Origin: Oegoconia quadripuncta
Taxonomy: Eukaryota; Arthropoda; Insecta; Lepidoptera; Autostichidae
DNA: 64,000 bases
Assembly: GCA_949316235.1 (NCBI GenBank)
Contig: OX438757.1
Coordinates: 11,960,657 to 12,024,656 of the forward strand
Direction: 5' to 3'
Part shown: positions 33,785 to 45,605 of the stretch, piece by piece
Layout of the letters: every line of letters starts with the position of its first letter
How positions within the stretch are numbered: position 1 is the stretch's first letter
The notes under the pieces: generated by a model
The model's database searches: none
Told to the model about the DNA's origin: nothing
Seen by the model: only the letters and a program-made list of their open reading frames with translations
Position numbers and translations under genes: made by a program

Positions 33785-34674
33785 GCTGAAACATGTGTTT
33801 ATTATTCAATAAAAAATGATTGACTTTTCTTTGAAATATTTATTCCCGCCTTTGTCTTTCCTTCATCGCCTTTTTGTACAATAAAGCATTTACAAGCAAA
33901 CTAACAAACCTTCTTAGGAATGATAATTCATAAAATCCTTACTAAGTAACCTAAGGAATACATCTGCCAAAAGACATCAGCATTTTTGGGCCAGTGTTTT
34001 GTCACCTAATAAAAGGTACACCTAAAAAAAGCCGGTACTAAGGACTATCAACTTAGCTATTCAAAAGAATTTTTGGAACCTTAGTATAGTTATAAGAAAT
34101 ATTTGAAAATATCGCTCTCAGAAAACATTTTGGCTCACAAACTAAACAAAAACTAAATTCTTTCCAAAAAAAAAAAAATAGACAAGTGACAACTGTCATT
34201 TTTGACTGTGAGGTTATAGGTAGGGATAACAGCAACAGCGAGCGAGCGACGGACGACTCGGAAATTTTTTTCTTTGGCCTAGCATCTAGTTTCCATGTGT
34301 GAGAATGCATGTGGTTAATGTTGCCAGTATATAATTTCAAAGTTCCCCAAACCATATTTCAAACCTCTTTTGTTCTTTTCTAAAGTCCTTTAAAAATATA
34401 TGTGTTAGGTTTTTAGCACGTCTGGTACTAAGAGTTCAAGACTATATTTATTAATTGAAGTGACAACAAACTGGCCCAAAGATGTATGGATCTGTGCTGT
34501 TGTCCTTTCCATCAACTGCCCACGCGTTTTGCAGTAAGATGACCAGTCAGTCAATCAGTCAGGGCATTGTATTTTATTAATATGTATTACAATGTAGATT
34601 AAATTCACTTTTCATAAATACTTATGCGAGTGTGTAGTGTATGACATTATAGCTAAGTGGTGCATGACAAACAT
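33785..34674. other. Intergenic DNA, nothing recognised
   Basis: A GAGCGAGCGACGGACGACTCG patch lies near 34240. The 100-codon minus-strand frame across it starts in AT-rich DNA, includes a poly(A)-derived Phe run and has no motif. Confidence 0.35.
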
Positions 34675-34733
34675 CTATTATCTAAATCTGCCGCCAAGCA
34701 GCAATGTTAATAGCATTGTTATGTTCCGGTTGA
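34675..34733 (+). mobile_element. SINE-A internal fragment
   Basis: TATCTAAATCTGCCGCCAAG, CAGCAATGTTAATAGC and ATTGTTATGTTCCGGTTG are the middle of SINE-A, with both ends missing. Confidence 0.6.
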
Positions 34734-35089
34734 AAAACAACTTTTCTTAAACTTTATACATATCAAACCTTATGGCATAAATTATAAGGCTTCTTATTGG
34801 GTAGTTTCTAACTATATATATTACATGAACCGATTCAAAAAAGGACGAAAATTAATATTCGTCTGCATTTTTTTATGTATGTTCACACATATTTTCGTCA
34901 ATTCTTAACAGATTTTAATGATGGCAGCTAGAAAATGGAATCTTACTGAAGTCGGTTGGTTTTCCAATTTTTTGGCGGTTTAATTTATATATCACAGCAA
35001 ATTTTGCCTATCAAAAAAAGAGTAAAACGTCCGCGCAGTCACAATTTCGGGTGAGGATTCTTAAAAAACATCGAATTTCGGCCTTTCGG

Positions 35090-35448
35090 CCTTAAAAATC
35101 ATTTGAGCCATTTTAGTCAAGTGTATCCTGCATTACAACAATCATTTAGCATGTCGCAACATGGTTTTCTGAAGGGACGCTCTACTGTGTCCAATCTTGT
35201 ACTGTTAAACTCTTCTGTTACGAAAGCAATGTACAGTGGACGTCAGGTCGATATCGTATACAATGACTTTTGGTATTAACCAGTCTCCTTCTGTGCAAGC
35301 TTTCAGGATCGACATCAGTGGCGATCTACTGAGGTGGTTCTCCATCCTATATTGCCAATCGCTCTCAGGCAGTTGTTGTTAATAATTATGTATCTGGATA
35401 GGTGACCGTGCCTAGTGGTGTGCCGCAGGGTTCTCCGCTCGGGCTGTG
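35090..35448 (+). pseudogene. Reverse transcriptase fragment of a non-LTR retrotransposon
   Basis: From 35157 the frame reads QHGFLKGRSTVSNLVLLNSS, then VTKAMYSGRQVDIVYNDF. After frameshifts come LLRWFS, ANRSQAVVVNNYVSG, a stop, and VTVPSGVPQGSPLG. These are RT palm motifs in order: the HGF-GRS block, a degenerate catalytic-D region (VYNDF where VYTDF-type is usual) and the GVPQGSPLG block. The sequence stops before the catalytic YADD/FADD motif. The GRSTVSNL style differs from GRSTTDAG of the 46-48.7 kb LINE, so a second lineage is represented. Confidence 0.75.
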
Positions 35449-36294
35449 TTTTTTTACCGTGAAGAAAAAAAATAGGGCATATTAGGTCGAACTATGATCG
35501 AATAAAGCGTTAATTGTGTAATTCGTGTTTGTAGCCTATTCCACATAATTACACCATTAAATTAAATTTTAAAAATTTGGAGAAATTATGAGTTCCAAAT
35601 AAATTTCGCATGATAGGAACCCCACAAATCCCACCAGTCGCATTTCAATCAAAAAAAAAGTACCTATGCCAATACCTTCTATTTCACTTACCTAATATGC
35701 CCTATTTTATGCCCTATAACTCATCCAGTGTAAAGAGTTCCTTTGAAGCAATTACAGGGTTCCATAACAAGAACAACTTTTTGATGATTTTTTCTCAGAT
35801 AACCTACCTCTTACCTTACTGAGGTTTTTTATGATACATAGACAAGACTAACTACAGAAAAAACACCTTTCTGTGGCGTGCGAGCAACAATTTTAATAAA
35901 TTGTTCGATCTAAATCTTTTTAACACTTGTTTTATGTCAGCGAGGCGTCAACTCACTCACCAATTCTGGCTTAATTTAATTTAAAAATAATTTGTTTTTC
36001 TTTTGGCAATCGTTGAATCTGGTATATAGTATGTACCGCGAGGGTAAAAAATGTACAAGGATGCATGTTATTGCATTTTATAATATATTTCCATTTGTGA
36101 GGACCTGTAATTGGCTCTCTGGTTACTATAATAGTTTCTATTAGGTTATTGCAGCGGTTGGTCTTCCAAATAAATAAAAATAATATAAATAAAAATACTT
36201 TAGTGTAAAAGTGTAAGCAGATACACATACGTTTGTCACAGCAACTGCACCGATAACTCAATCACGCACATAACGCAAACAAATAGTAACAAGC
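35449..36294. other. Intergenic DNA, nothing recognised
   Basis: Two short frames (35610-35822 plus, 35971-36261 minus) have no recognisable motif and AT-driven composition. Confidence 0.35.
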
Positions 36295-36400
36295 TCCGCC
36301 GCGCGCGTTACAGCGGGATTCCCCGGAAGCGCGGGGCGGATCCGAACGCGGATTTATGGCAGTAGTTCCGCTTCCGCCGCCGACATCCGCGTCATATTGA
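36295..36400. other. CpG-rich island with a kappa-B-like decamer
   Basis: TCCGCCGCGCGCGTTACAGC, GGAAGCGCGGGGCGGATCC and GTTCCGCTTCCGCCGCCG make this the most CpG-dense ~100 bp of the region. It contains GGGATTCCCC at 36315-36324, a perfect match to the GGGRNNYYCC form bound by Rel proteins. A promoter or enhancer is possible, but no transcript or exon is visible next to it. Confidence 0.3.
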
Positions 36401-36684
36401 TTGTAGATTTTTTTTCGTACAATTTCAACAACATATGAATGCTTAGTTGTTGTTTTTTTCTGATTGAAATTGATCTTTGCGTGCGTGGGTAGTGATGATT
36501 CACTAAATTATACACTAAATATCAGTCAATATAAGGTTAGCCAGAAAGGGGGTACTAAGTCGAAAGAGGGTTCTTAGGTATCCTGAATAGAACACATTAT
36601 CAAGGCTCTAAATTTCTGTTACAAAAAAATAAATTCAACATCCCACACAAAAGTTACCGAGACAGCTGTATTCACGGGTGTAAT

Positions 36685-36915
36685 CACATCGAAGCCCATG
36701 AACCCAATTACATCGATAGCTTATGAAATCGATGGTTCACCACATCGAAAGCTTATGAAATCGATTATGAATGATATCGAAAGATTATGAAATCGTAGCG
36801 CATGACATCGAAATCTTATGAAAGCAATCGTTCACCACATCGAAACGTTTAATACGGTAGAAGCGTTAGCAATTCGACAGTTTATGACATCGAAAACTTA
36901 TAATATCATTTGAGC
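36685..36915 (+). repeat. Degenerate tandem repeat, ~32-bp period
   Basis: Units start at about 36711, 36743, 36775, 36806 and 36838 with the form ACATCGAAAGCTTATGAAAT CG plus a variable ATGGTTCACC-like end, and weaker units flank them. Spacings are 32, 32, 31 and 32 bp. Each unit contains CATCGA and TATGAAATCG words. It is a decayed minisatellite with no coding sense. Confidence 0.7.
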
Positions 36916-37435
36916 TGCGAATACTATGGGTCTAGGTAGACACAACTTTGTGATAACATTATTAAGTATAGGTTTCACTATATGCGGGATTTTTTTTTTT
37001 CGAAAAGAAAAAAATTGCTTTTGGAAACGTCTTATGTTTGCGATACCCTTATGCTGCCCTGTATGCCCCGACAGTTGTACACTACAGGACCTCTATGATG
37101 TCACAGATATTGTTGTATACGTGGGCACATTCCGGTCCTCATTTTTTGCCATCGACTCGCTAAGAAGAAGCCCTTTGAGCTTAGATCTAACAGTAGCAGT
37201 TGCAGTAGTAGTACTTAGGGTATTTTTAAATATCCGCTAACTACGGCCCATACTCCCTTATTATAAGAGGGAAGGCCTATATCCCTGCAGTTGGATGTTT
37301 ACGGGCTGAGACAACTGTTAAGTCTCTTTACGTAAAAGGCGACTCAGGGCTCGTGTGTCATGAGCATAACATTATATTACACTAGAGATGGGCAGCAACA
37401 GCGTCAGCACTGAAGCGGAGTTCTAAAGAAATAAT

Positions 37436-37625
37436 AATAAATATCCTTGGATATACACACAGCGCCATCTAGTTCCACACTATAAGGAAGTAAACTTGTA
37501 TTATGTATACCAGTACAAAGTATAATAATATTTGTAATTATTCTATATGTAAACATCCATAACTCAGATACACTTGTCCGTATTCATCATACAAACATAT
37601 TGTACACTAGGGTTCGAAACCTATG
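37436..37625 (-). mobile_element. SINE-C, degenerate head
   Basis: ACACACAGCGCCATCTAGTTC, TGTATTATGTATACCAG, AACATCCATAACTCAG and TCATCATACAAACATAT match SINE-C. The B-box region is degraded to GGTTTCGAACCCTAG and the A-box side is lost. Confidence 0.6.
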
Positions 37626-37660
37626 TCTTCGCCAACCCTACCCAGCGACGTCTGTCTGTC

Positions 37661-37797
37661 TGCGTAGCATGACATCGTTTTTCGCGCGCGACGTACGTGT
37701 GAGAGTGGGATAGTTGTATATATCGTACAAGGGAATGAACAGAACAAATATTATCTCGCGCGACATAAACGTTTATCGCGCATGTCATGCTACGGGT
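37661..37797. mobile_element. Palindromic MITE (GCGTAGCATGACA family)
   Basis: The left end TGCGTAGCATGACATCG and right end CGCGCATGTCATGCTACGGG are near inverses, with inner CGCGCGCGACGTA against TCGCGCGACATAAACG. A second copy is at 50234-50369. The interior shares GTGAGAGTGGGATAGTTGTA. Confidence 0.7.
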
Positions 37798-38885
37798 GCT
37801 GTAGTGGACTTTTATATAGGCTATGTGTACCTAATAATAGTCTAGTTAAAAGTCCTTATACGTGCTTTAGTTTAACGTAAGTTCTTAAGTCGGAAGTTTT
37901 GTTTTCCGGTGTCGTGATTGAGATAGATCGATTTTCTATTTGTAGTTCATCTAGCTTTCGAACCAGCTCTTTATTCTGAGATTTAAGCTGTTTCTACTTA
38001 GTACTTACTTGTAGATATATTTGTTAACTGTGTTTACGTTGGACCAATCACACTTTGATATGCGGTGTTGTGATTATGCCTCACAAGAAGAAAGAAATCT
38101 TCGATTGTTTATGTATTGTCGTTTGGATGATTAATGTACTGACAAACAAGTCATAGTGTGGCATGTGATCTGTAACTTTTGTTTTAAGGAAATATAGAAA
38201 AATCGATCACCTAACTCCTCACTCCGGTATAAACAGCATAAGATATACCGCAGAACTATTTTTCAAAACAGCGAGTCATTCAAACCCCTTTTCAAAAAGA
38301 GTTCAAAAAGGAGGAGGTTCTCAATTCGGTCGTTTGTATGGTTTTTTTTTAATCCGCTATAATCAAGAATAAACTATAGAGATATACGTACGATTCACGA
38401 GCCCCGTAACGTCGATAACTGGGTTCCGAGCTATTGAGACCTCGAAAGAATGACCAACTCTCTCTAGCAATAGTTTCAAGTTATGCAAAATTGCATAAAT
38501 TGTGAGGGGAACGCTTTGCAAAACATTAAAATATTGTAAATGTTTTACTTTATCAGAATCCAGAAACTTTCAGTACGACCTAAGTACATATGCTCTTATC
38601 GCATGGTATTTGACCTAAATGAGAGGCATTTGGCGAATCGCCCATGTCATACCGATGTCAGGCTGCTGCAAGACGACATACTCGTGTATAACAATACGTA
38701 CGTGTCCTACACATGGAATATTACTAGAGAGTCTACAGATAAGTTTGTGACGATCTTTTCTGACCATGAAGTTAGCTTCTTAGAATATTGAAATCGCATT
38801 CTCTAAATATTACTTCAGCGGAGCATGTGGATGACATGCCTCTTTAACTGCTCTCTGTGGTTTTTGGGTGCCTAAATTTCCCATC

Positions 38886-39070
38886 CGTCTATACATGCAA
38901 GTATTATAAATGCAAAACTATCTGTCCGTCGTGCATAAAAAAAAAAACTTTGCTTTTTTACTGAACCGATGATATTGAAAGGTAGCTTGGAATTTGGAGA
39001 AGGACATAGAGACTAAAAAGAAAGCGTCCGCCATAAAGTAACTCTACGTCGACGAAGCCGCGGGCGGAAA
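38886..39070 (+). repeat. Degenerate lepidopteran repeat with CGAAGCCGCGGGC end
   Basis: TATAAATGCAAAACTATCTG, GGAGAAGGACATAGAGACT and GTCGACGAAGCCGCGGGCGG follow the order of a very common lepidopteran repeat (a TATAAATGCGAAAGT-like start and a GACGAAGTCGCGGGC-like end), as I recall it. The end word is repeated at 51371 (GCAAAGTCGCGGGCGG). Confidence 0.45.
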
Positions 39071-39072
39071 GC

Positions 39073-39230
39073 TTACAATGGTGTCGATTCGGATGTACAC
39101 CAACTAAACTAAAACCAGTTTTAAAGTAGTACTGTCTCTTTCTCCCTGGAACAGTACGATGCGACGGCACTACTCCGAAACTGGTTTTAGTTTAATTTAG
39201 TTGGTGTACTCCGAATCGACACCATTATAA
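39073..39230. mobile_element. Complete palindromic MITE (AATGGTGTCGATTC family)
   Basis: TTACAATGGTGTCGATTCGG and CCGAATCGACACCATTATAA are inverted ends. The inner arms GTACACCAACTAAACTAAAA and TTTAATTTAGTTGGTGTAC also pair, so most of the 158 bp can fold into one hairpin. A diverged copy is at 17801, and a related palindrome at 58853-59165 shares the GGTGTCGATTCC end. Confidence 0.7.
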
Positions 39231-39316
39231 GATTATATTGTAACACTTTATTGCATACACAAAAAACAATTACAGTGATACTTTGCTATTAATGAGTAAG
39301 ATATACAGAAGGCGAG

Positions 39317-39425
39317 TTTTTTTTTTATCCACAGCGGGATAGCACATGACCCCAATCATACCTGATGTTAAGTGAAGATGAGGCCGAAGGTGGTAGCGTA
39401 CTGACCTGGAAACCCCATCTTATTT
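39317..39425 (-). mobile_element. SINE-A tail fragment
   Basis: TTTTTTTTTATCCACAGCGGG, CCCAATCATACCTGATG, TTAAGTGAAGATGAGGCCG and GTACTGACCTGGAAACCCC are the reverse complement of the SINE-A 3' end, including its A tail. Confidence 0.65.
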
Positions 39426-40077
39426 TCCGAGGTCAAACCGTATTTTCCCTGGGCTAAATATACATAAGAATGAATGTACATTTGTTTACAAAATGAAATG
39501 TGTTTGAAATCGATTAAGCTAGGACTATAAATGAACTTTTGATTGCTGCTATACATATAGATTTGATCATACAATGTCACATATCACGGCCCATTGGCCC
39601 AAATGAGCTGCATTTGGCGCCACGCCCGAGTCATATCTGTGACATTCGCTCAGGGATTGTTGGCTGAAGGAATGCCTTTACATTACACTTGGTATATATT
39701 ATCTATGTTAACCTGTAAGGTATACATTTATATCGGTCTATGTTGTCTGAGAATAAATGATATAGTACCTGCGAATATGTTTGACAATTTGCTTTAAATT
39801 ACAGGGCAAGATTAAACTAAGTGTAATCGTTGACTTATTCATCGGATACGAAGTATTCTTGTACCTTACGTTACCTATCTCTAAATACCTGTCTCTGGGT
39901 TCTGGGTTCCTGACGGGTTCTGAAACTGTTGTCTGAAAAACATTTTAAGCCAAAAATTTACTGTTTCACTTTTTTGTAAGAATAGTCAGAATATTTAGAT
40001 AAATATTAAAAATTCAAAGGTGCGCTTTTATGCTACGGTTTAGATAATGAAGGTAACATGTGTGTTAATAAAAATTC

Positions 40078-40330
40078 AAAGTTCAAACTTCAAGCATTTA
40101 TTTCAACGTAAGATACATGATATCATTTGTTGAATGTCAATTTAAATCTATTGGAAATAAAAATAGGGCTAAGCATTTTTCGGTCAGTCAGTATAAGTCC
40201 AAACTACCACCGAAAAGAAGCGGCGCAAGAAACCCACAGGATAGCCTACCGAATCTTAACTGAATACCTAAACATGTCCTACACATTATGTATAAAGTAA
40301 GATAATGTCATAAGCGAGGTCCATAAAAGA
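40078..40330 (-). mobile_element. 3' UTR of a CR1-like LINE, copy 1
   Basis: AAGTTCAAACTTCAAGCATTT, ATTTCAACGTAAGATACATG, TGTTGAATGTCAATTTAAATC and GAAGCGGCGCAAGAAACCCAC recur almost unchanged at 40857-41050. The GCGCAAGAAACCCAC block parallels GAGCAAGAAACTC in the long LINE, so this is a sister family in minus orientation. Confidence 0.65.
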
Positions 40331-40856
40331 AACGAACTTCGCGGGAACACTCCAACCATCTCCAACTAATGTTGGGACAAAGTTTTAATATCATTACACA
40401 TTCCGACATGTCTTGGTCTATTATAAGCATACATTAAATTACAAAAGTTTCTAATTGTTTCGGAGGCTAACAAAACTCATTATGCGCTTCAACTTATCCC
40501 CGGATTAGATTTCACTCAACAGGCGAAGTTGCGTCGTAACTCAGATAATCGACACACTCACACGTACATACTTGCGTACGATTCAAGAAATACATTACAT
40601 TGAGACGTATATAACTCACAACCATAGTCACCTCACAGTAATATTGGATAATGGGGCACAAGAAAAGTCTTTGCTTTACTTTTTAATAAAACTGCTTATA
40701 GGTAGGTACCTAATTTCAAATTTTTTCATTTGTCCAAAAATGTTCATAGTCATAGTGATATCATTTGCACATGTGATATAGGATGTTAAAACATAATTTA
40801 AAGTGAACGCACACGAACCCTGCACTGCAATGTCATAGGTATCTATTATTACTTTA

Positions 40857-41250
40857 AAACTTCAAACTTCAAGCATTTATTTCAACGTATAAGATACATG
40901 ATATCATTTGTTGAATGTCAATTTAAATCTACTGAAAATAAAAAAGGTTTTTATTGCATTTATCTGTCAGTCGGTATGTCCAAGCTACTACCGCTTCGGA
41001 AAGGGAAATCATCTGTGGGGAAAGAAGCGGCGCAAGAAACCCACAGGATCATTGTTGTCCTTTTTTTTAATAAAGTATAACTTACAGAATTTTGTAATTT
41101 TGGGGAGTTGGTCGAAGTACACCAAGTGTGTTTGTCATTCAGGTAGTCACTAATTTTATAATAACCTTTTTTTGCTAATGTTATTTTTGCATGATCTTTA
41201 ATTTTACTGATTACATACATAATTACATAAATCTCTATTCTAACCAAAAT
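40857..41250 (-). pseudogene. 3' end of a CR1-like LINE, copy 2, with coding remnant
   Basis: The 3' UTR repeats copy 1 at 40078. Further in (41112-41247) the minus strand encodes AKKGYYKISDYLNDKHTW, matching AKGYYKICDYLNDSNPWT at the very end of the long LINE protein. This ties the UTR family to the CR1-like LINE. The copy is truncated just upstream of that peptide. Confidence 0.7.
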
Positions 41251-42565
41251 TATTATTAGGCATATAAAATAACATTAAAATTGCAATAACATTTTACATA
41301 ATTACAAGTCTTGTAATGGAAATAAACAGAAAAATCTAAAATTAGATCTCAATTCTTTTATATCAGCGAAGCCTACAAACCCACCTTTTCTTTATATAAT
41401 ATTATATTTTGGGAAATCCTCAAATTCGAAGGGGCTTATTTCAACAATAAAAAAATATCCTGTATATTTCTTGGTACAAATTAAATAATCTTAGTACGAG
41501 TTCCTTAAAAAATATGATATACCTACTAGCTTTACTTTATTGCGGAGTAATCCTCGTAATTTATTCCTAAGAGACCTCTTACTGGAATAAATAATAGTTG
41601 TCATATGTTTTTTCAAGGCATTTTCTACATGTGTGATAAATTTCAGTGAAATGAACCAGTCGTTTCGCCATGACAAATATCTAAGCATTCGCGCTTATAA
41701 TATTCGCAGTTAAACGTTGCACACCTTTTATAGATAGAGGTAAGGGACGTGATTAAAGCAATTCATTCTTAGTACATATCCATATTGCTATTTAATATAT
41801 GTACCTATCTATTGAATCACCTTTACAAATATCTCACTGTGAACCAGTAAATAATAGGGAAAATCGGAAAGGTTCAGAAAGTGGATAATGCGCTAATAGA
41901 CCATGATGAGAATATGACACCTACAAATAGAGATAAAGTCACAGCATAAAAGCATTTCACTGCAGATGCTAATGAAGCCAATGGACCACCAATGATTGAA
42001 TATTCCCCGAAACAAACTCACAATCCGCCTCGGTCACGTAAATCGGAACTATTTTTGCTGCCACTCCGCTGGCACGAAAAAATGGTTCGCGCTACGTATT
42101 TGATTGCTGAAGTGTGCCCATATTTTTTGCCAGCCAGCATTTTATGTTTTGCAGCACCATCTGTCGGCTGGACGTATAAGTCCAGCACAGATGTCGCTTC
42201 GTACGGACCGAAACTAATAAATGAATCCAGCCCTCCGGGAAATTAAAAATAGTTTCGGTAAAATCAACAACACTTCAGGGCAAGTTTCTGCAATATCGAA
42301 GCCAACTTGGTTGGGATTTCGTAGCGCTTTTGATAACAGAAATAGTAATTAATATTCAGATAATAAGCCCGCGATTGATGTTGTTGCCAACTGGTATTAG
42401 CAATTCCGAACAAGTTTTTGAAATTCAATATTTATTGATAATGATAACTCAAATGAAGTTAACGGAGGGTATGATTCTAAGGATCTAGTTTTAAAGTTCT
42501 TTAACTTAAAACATAATACTTAAAGGTTGATAATGGGAAGATTCTTTTTCACCTCAAAATAAACA
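41251..42565. other. Intergenic DNA with one complex, less AT-rich block
   Basis: At 41990-42245 there is an 84-codon plus frame without recognisable domain and a small hairpin (GCTGGAC, loop GTATAA, GTCCAGC at about 42170). The block is more complex than its flanks and could be conserved non-coding DNA or a lost exon. Nothing else was seen. Confidence 0.35.
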
Positions 42566-42756
42566 CTTTTTTTATGCACAACGGGTAAGCACTTGACCTC
42601 AATCACACCTGATGTTAAGTGAAGACGAGGCCAAAGGTGGTAGCGTACTAACCCGGAAACCCCATTTTATTTGGGGGACTGGCTATTTTATGTCTGACAA
42701 CCGGAACACAACAATGCTATTAACATTGCTGTTTGGCGGCAGATTTAGATAAGATA
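42566..42756 (-). mobile_element. SINE-A, head lost
   Basis: The copy starts TTTTTATGCACAACGGGTAAG and runs through CACCTGATGTTAAGTGAAG, GACAACCGGAACACAACAATG and GGCGGCAGATTTAGATAAG. The tRNA-like head, which should follow on the right, is missing. Confidence 0.7.
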
Positions 42757-43150
42757 AGGACACAGTCAAAGCCGTGTGAGTAGGTAATGAATTTTCCGAT
42801 ATCCACATGAACGTAATCAGTGTAATACATTTCCAATACCGCTCACAAAAAATTCGGGCCGGTCACTAATATTGATAGTATGAACGGAACTGAAACAAAG
42901 AAAATCGCTATTACATTTAAGGATATTTGATTACATAATCAAGTTAATTTCACAGGGGAATAAATAATCATATTGAATCGGAGGAAGATCGATATCAGGT
43001 TTCGACGCAGCCGAAGTTCCGTCGATAATGTCGCTCTTAACGTTTCCGTTGCGATATTCCTCCAGACATTTATTTAGAGGCGTCACGTCTGGCATTTCTG
43101 TTAAATACTTTTGTGGAGCTACATTATTTTTTTTTAGTATCTATATGAAT

Positions 43151-43383
43151 GATGTTAAGTGAAGATGAGGGGACTGGCTATCTTATCTCTGTCAACCGGA
43201 ACACAACAATGCTATTAACATTGCTGATTGGCGGCAGATTTAGATAAGATGGAGATAGCTAGCCAGGCGAACATTTAAAATGCCCTACCATCAACCAAAC
43301 CGAGTACTTAAACATGTTCACCGCTGGGGATCGAACCCGCGACCTCCGAATCGTAAACCCAATGTTAACCCCAATGTTGTTAA
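43151..43383 (-). mobile_element. SINE-A with damaged tail
   Basis: GATGTTAAGTGAAGATGAGG is followed directly by GGACTGGCTATCTTATCTC, so the CGAAGGTGGAAGCG segment is deleted. The B box GATCGAACCCGCGACCTCCG (reverse strand) is intact and the A-box end is partly duplicated (CCCAATGTTAACCCCAATG). Confidence 0.7.
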
Positions 43384-44246
43384 CCGATTGTCGTGAGATT
43401 CAGATCATGTTAAAAGACGATAATATCGTAGACTATTGTGAGCATTGAGCAGAACTGTCATTATACACTACTAAAAGTCGCTCAGCAAAACGATAGTAAA
43501 GGGCGATAGAGTCAGAAATTAGCAAAATCACAGAACTAGGACAATAATGGTCAAAGAACACTGGTTGGCACATATGGCCTGAAAACGGTGGCTATAATAA
43601 AATTGACATCCTTGGGGCCGTCGAGCATTGTAATAAAGACAAGACAAATATCTCCGAAACGGCTTAACCGATTTTCATCAAACAAGGCCAAGCAACATCT
43701 CGCAAACACAAGCTTTCGAAAAAAAATCGGTTCTTCCGTTTTGGCGCTAAAATGCCACAGATAGACTAAGGCTTCCAACTTATAACACTCCGTTTGGCCT
43801 TGAGATCTTTGTCTTCCCAATTGACGTAGGTGCTACAAATATCACTAAATATAATGGGAGCACGTATTTTCCAGGAAATTTATGTTGTTTGTCCGTTTTT
43901 ACGGCTGAACCTTTAGCTTTGTAAATCGCTCAGGCAATATTGTGAGCTACGGCTTTATAAAAGGATTATCCTTTTCACAAGCACTTAAAATGTGTTTTAT
44001 TTCACATGAATCCTACCATGTTTTATTAAAGGTGACATTGCAGAAATTGTTTATTTCGCCTAGAAACTACAATTTTATTTGAATGTTTTTGAATAAATAA
44101 TAAAAGTATATTTCTTTACTTCTGAAAGGTGAAATGTTACTTCGAAAACTTTTTAAATTAGATAGCTAATGATCATTGTAATTGTTTTTTTGTGCATGCA
44201 ATAAACTTAAAATTAATAAGGAACCTGTGCCCTGCCAACTACCGAG

Positions 44247-44374
44247 TATAGGTCCTTACCTATGAAATTGGCGTTTTGTATGAAGAATTTCATTACGACT
44301 GTTTTCTCCATATAAACATTTTTGAAATTTTTTTGGGAACGGAAATTAGCTAAACTTTGTGTGTATTATCGGAT
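44247..44374. mobile_element. Left half of the mariner-type MITE
   Basis: TATAGGTCCTTACCTATGAAA, TTGGCGTTTTGTATGAAG and AAACTTTGTGTGTATTATCGG match the first ~130 bp of the copy at 4516. The right half is missing, and repeat D follows immediately. Confidence 0.6.
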
Positions 44375-44490
44375 GTCCCCAAAAAACTGTACTCAAATCG
44401 GACCTTACATATTTAGGTCTGGACAAAGACTGAGGACACACACGCACAAACACCGGTTGTTTTTCGTCGAGGATTAATAAATAAATCATC
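44375..44490. repeat. Repeat D fragment
   Basis: GTACTCAAATCGGACCTTAC, GGTCTGGACAAAGACTGAGG and ACCGGTTGTTTTTCGTCGAGG match one end of family D, including the AC-rich run. Confidence 0.5.
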
Positions 44491-44799
44491 ACAGTTTAAC
44501 ATAGCCTATGCTGTCACTCGGGTATAGAATAGCTTTCTGTAGACTTTTCAGAATCGGACCAGTAGTTCCAGAGATTATCTCATATAAACAACCTTATCTC
44601 TTTATAACACTCAGATGAAGATTTGTTCGTCCCGTAAATTTGTCTAACCTCCGTTAGGGTTAGCTCGAAGAAAAGTCTTTTCGAGAGAAGCTCACTTTTT
44701 GACTGTTTATTCTGTTTGTGTTTTTGTGCTGCTATAACTAACGTTTCACCTACATTTTTAATAAAAAATTCTTAATTTTAGAGATCCTATCGAGTCTAC

Positions 44800-45129
44800 G
44801 GCCTGTATTAATAAACCAATCTCAATACAAGTCTTGAGGTTGTATCAACCGAGATGCGTCTTAAGCAGTTGACACTATCTCAAGCTCCGTGCTAATTTAT
44901 AAACCAATCTTGAGGTCTACTCAGCTGAGATCACTTCTCAAGTATTCGCCTCAGCGGGGAATGAATGAGTCTTGAGTTTCGTTTATAAATACACGCACCT
45001 CTCAAGTGAGTACTGCTTGAGTATACACGTCCTTTTCAGGTCTCAAGTTCGGTTTATTAATCAACACGTTTACTTGAGACCGGTCACAAGACTGTTCTCA
45101 ATCTTGAGAATGGTTTATTAATACGGGCC
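44800..45129 (-). mobile_element. PIF/Harbinger-like MITE, inverted second copy
   Basis: The ends are GGCCTGTATTAATAAACC and GGTTTATTAATACGGGCC. The interior is the reverse complement of 21992-22324 over its whole length. The flanking triplets are TAC and TAT, so the target duplication is diverged here. Confidence 0.7.
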
Positions 45130-45605
45130 TATTTTTGATCATTTTAAGTTCATCCATATTCGACAAATATCAACGAAATATGATAACCACTTTCGATCTG
45201 TCGAACCATCGTCCTTCGTTTGTTTACCTTTATGATCATAGGGGAAATCTAACTCAAATATACCACTTAGTGATGTGCGACTACACGTCAAACCTATTCT
45301 ATCTTTACACAACTAACAGTCAAGTCTACAAGAACCGTCTGCAAATATGAAACTTGATGTATAATATTTATTTGCACAAATAAATATCACGGTGTGGTGC
45401 CAAGCAAACTCCTGCAGGAAATTAAAATCGTCGGCACCTGCTAGTAATGAGGACCACACTCGTACCCCCCTCACCTCCAACCCTGCAATATTAATGCAGC
45501 AGTCAAGGAAATTTCGTTTTCTTAACATTTGATTTTATGCAGACTCTATACCAGTTTGAAATAGTTTTAAAACATACCCACTAAACGTTTATGCAATATG
45601 ATGTG

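Noticed and set aside
36685..36915. CRISPR-like array (32-bp repeat spacing)
   Set aside because: Units are degenerate along their whole length with no constant repeat/variable spacer split, and the surroundings are eukaryotic. It is a minisatellite.
36926..37240. 104-codon frame with hydrophobic stretches
   Set aside because: It starts next to the degenerate satellite and crosses a poly(T)-encoded Phe run; no family was recognised.
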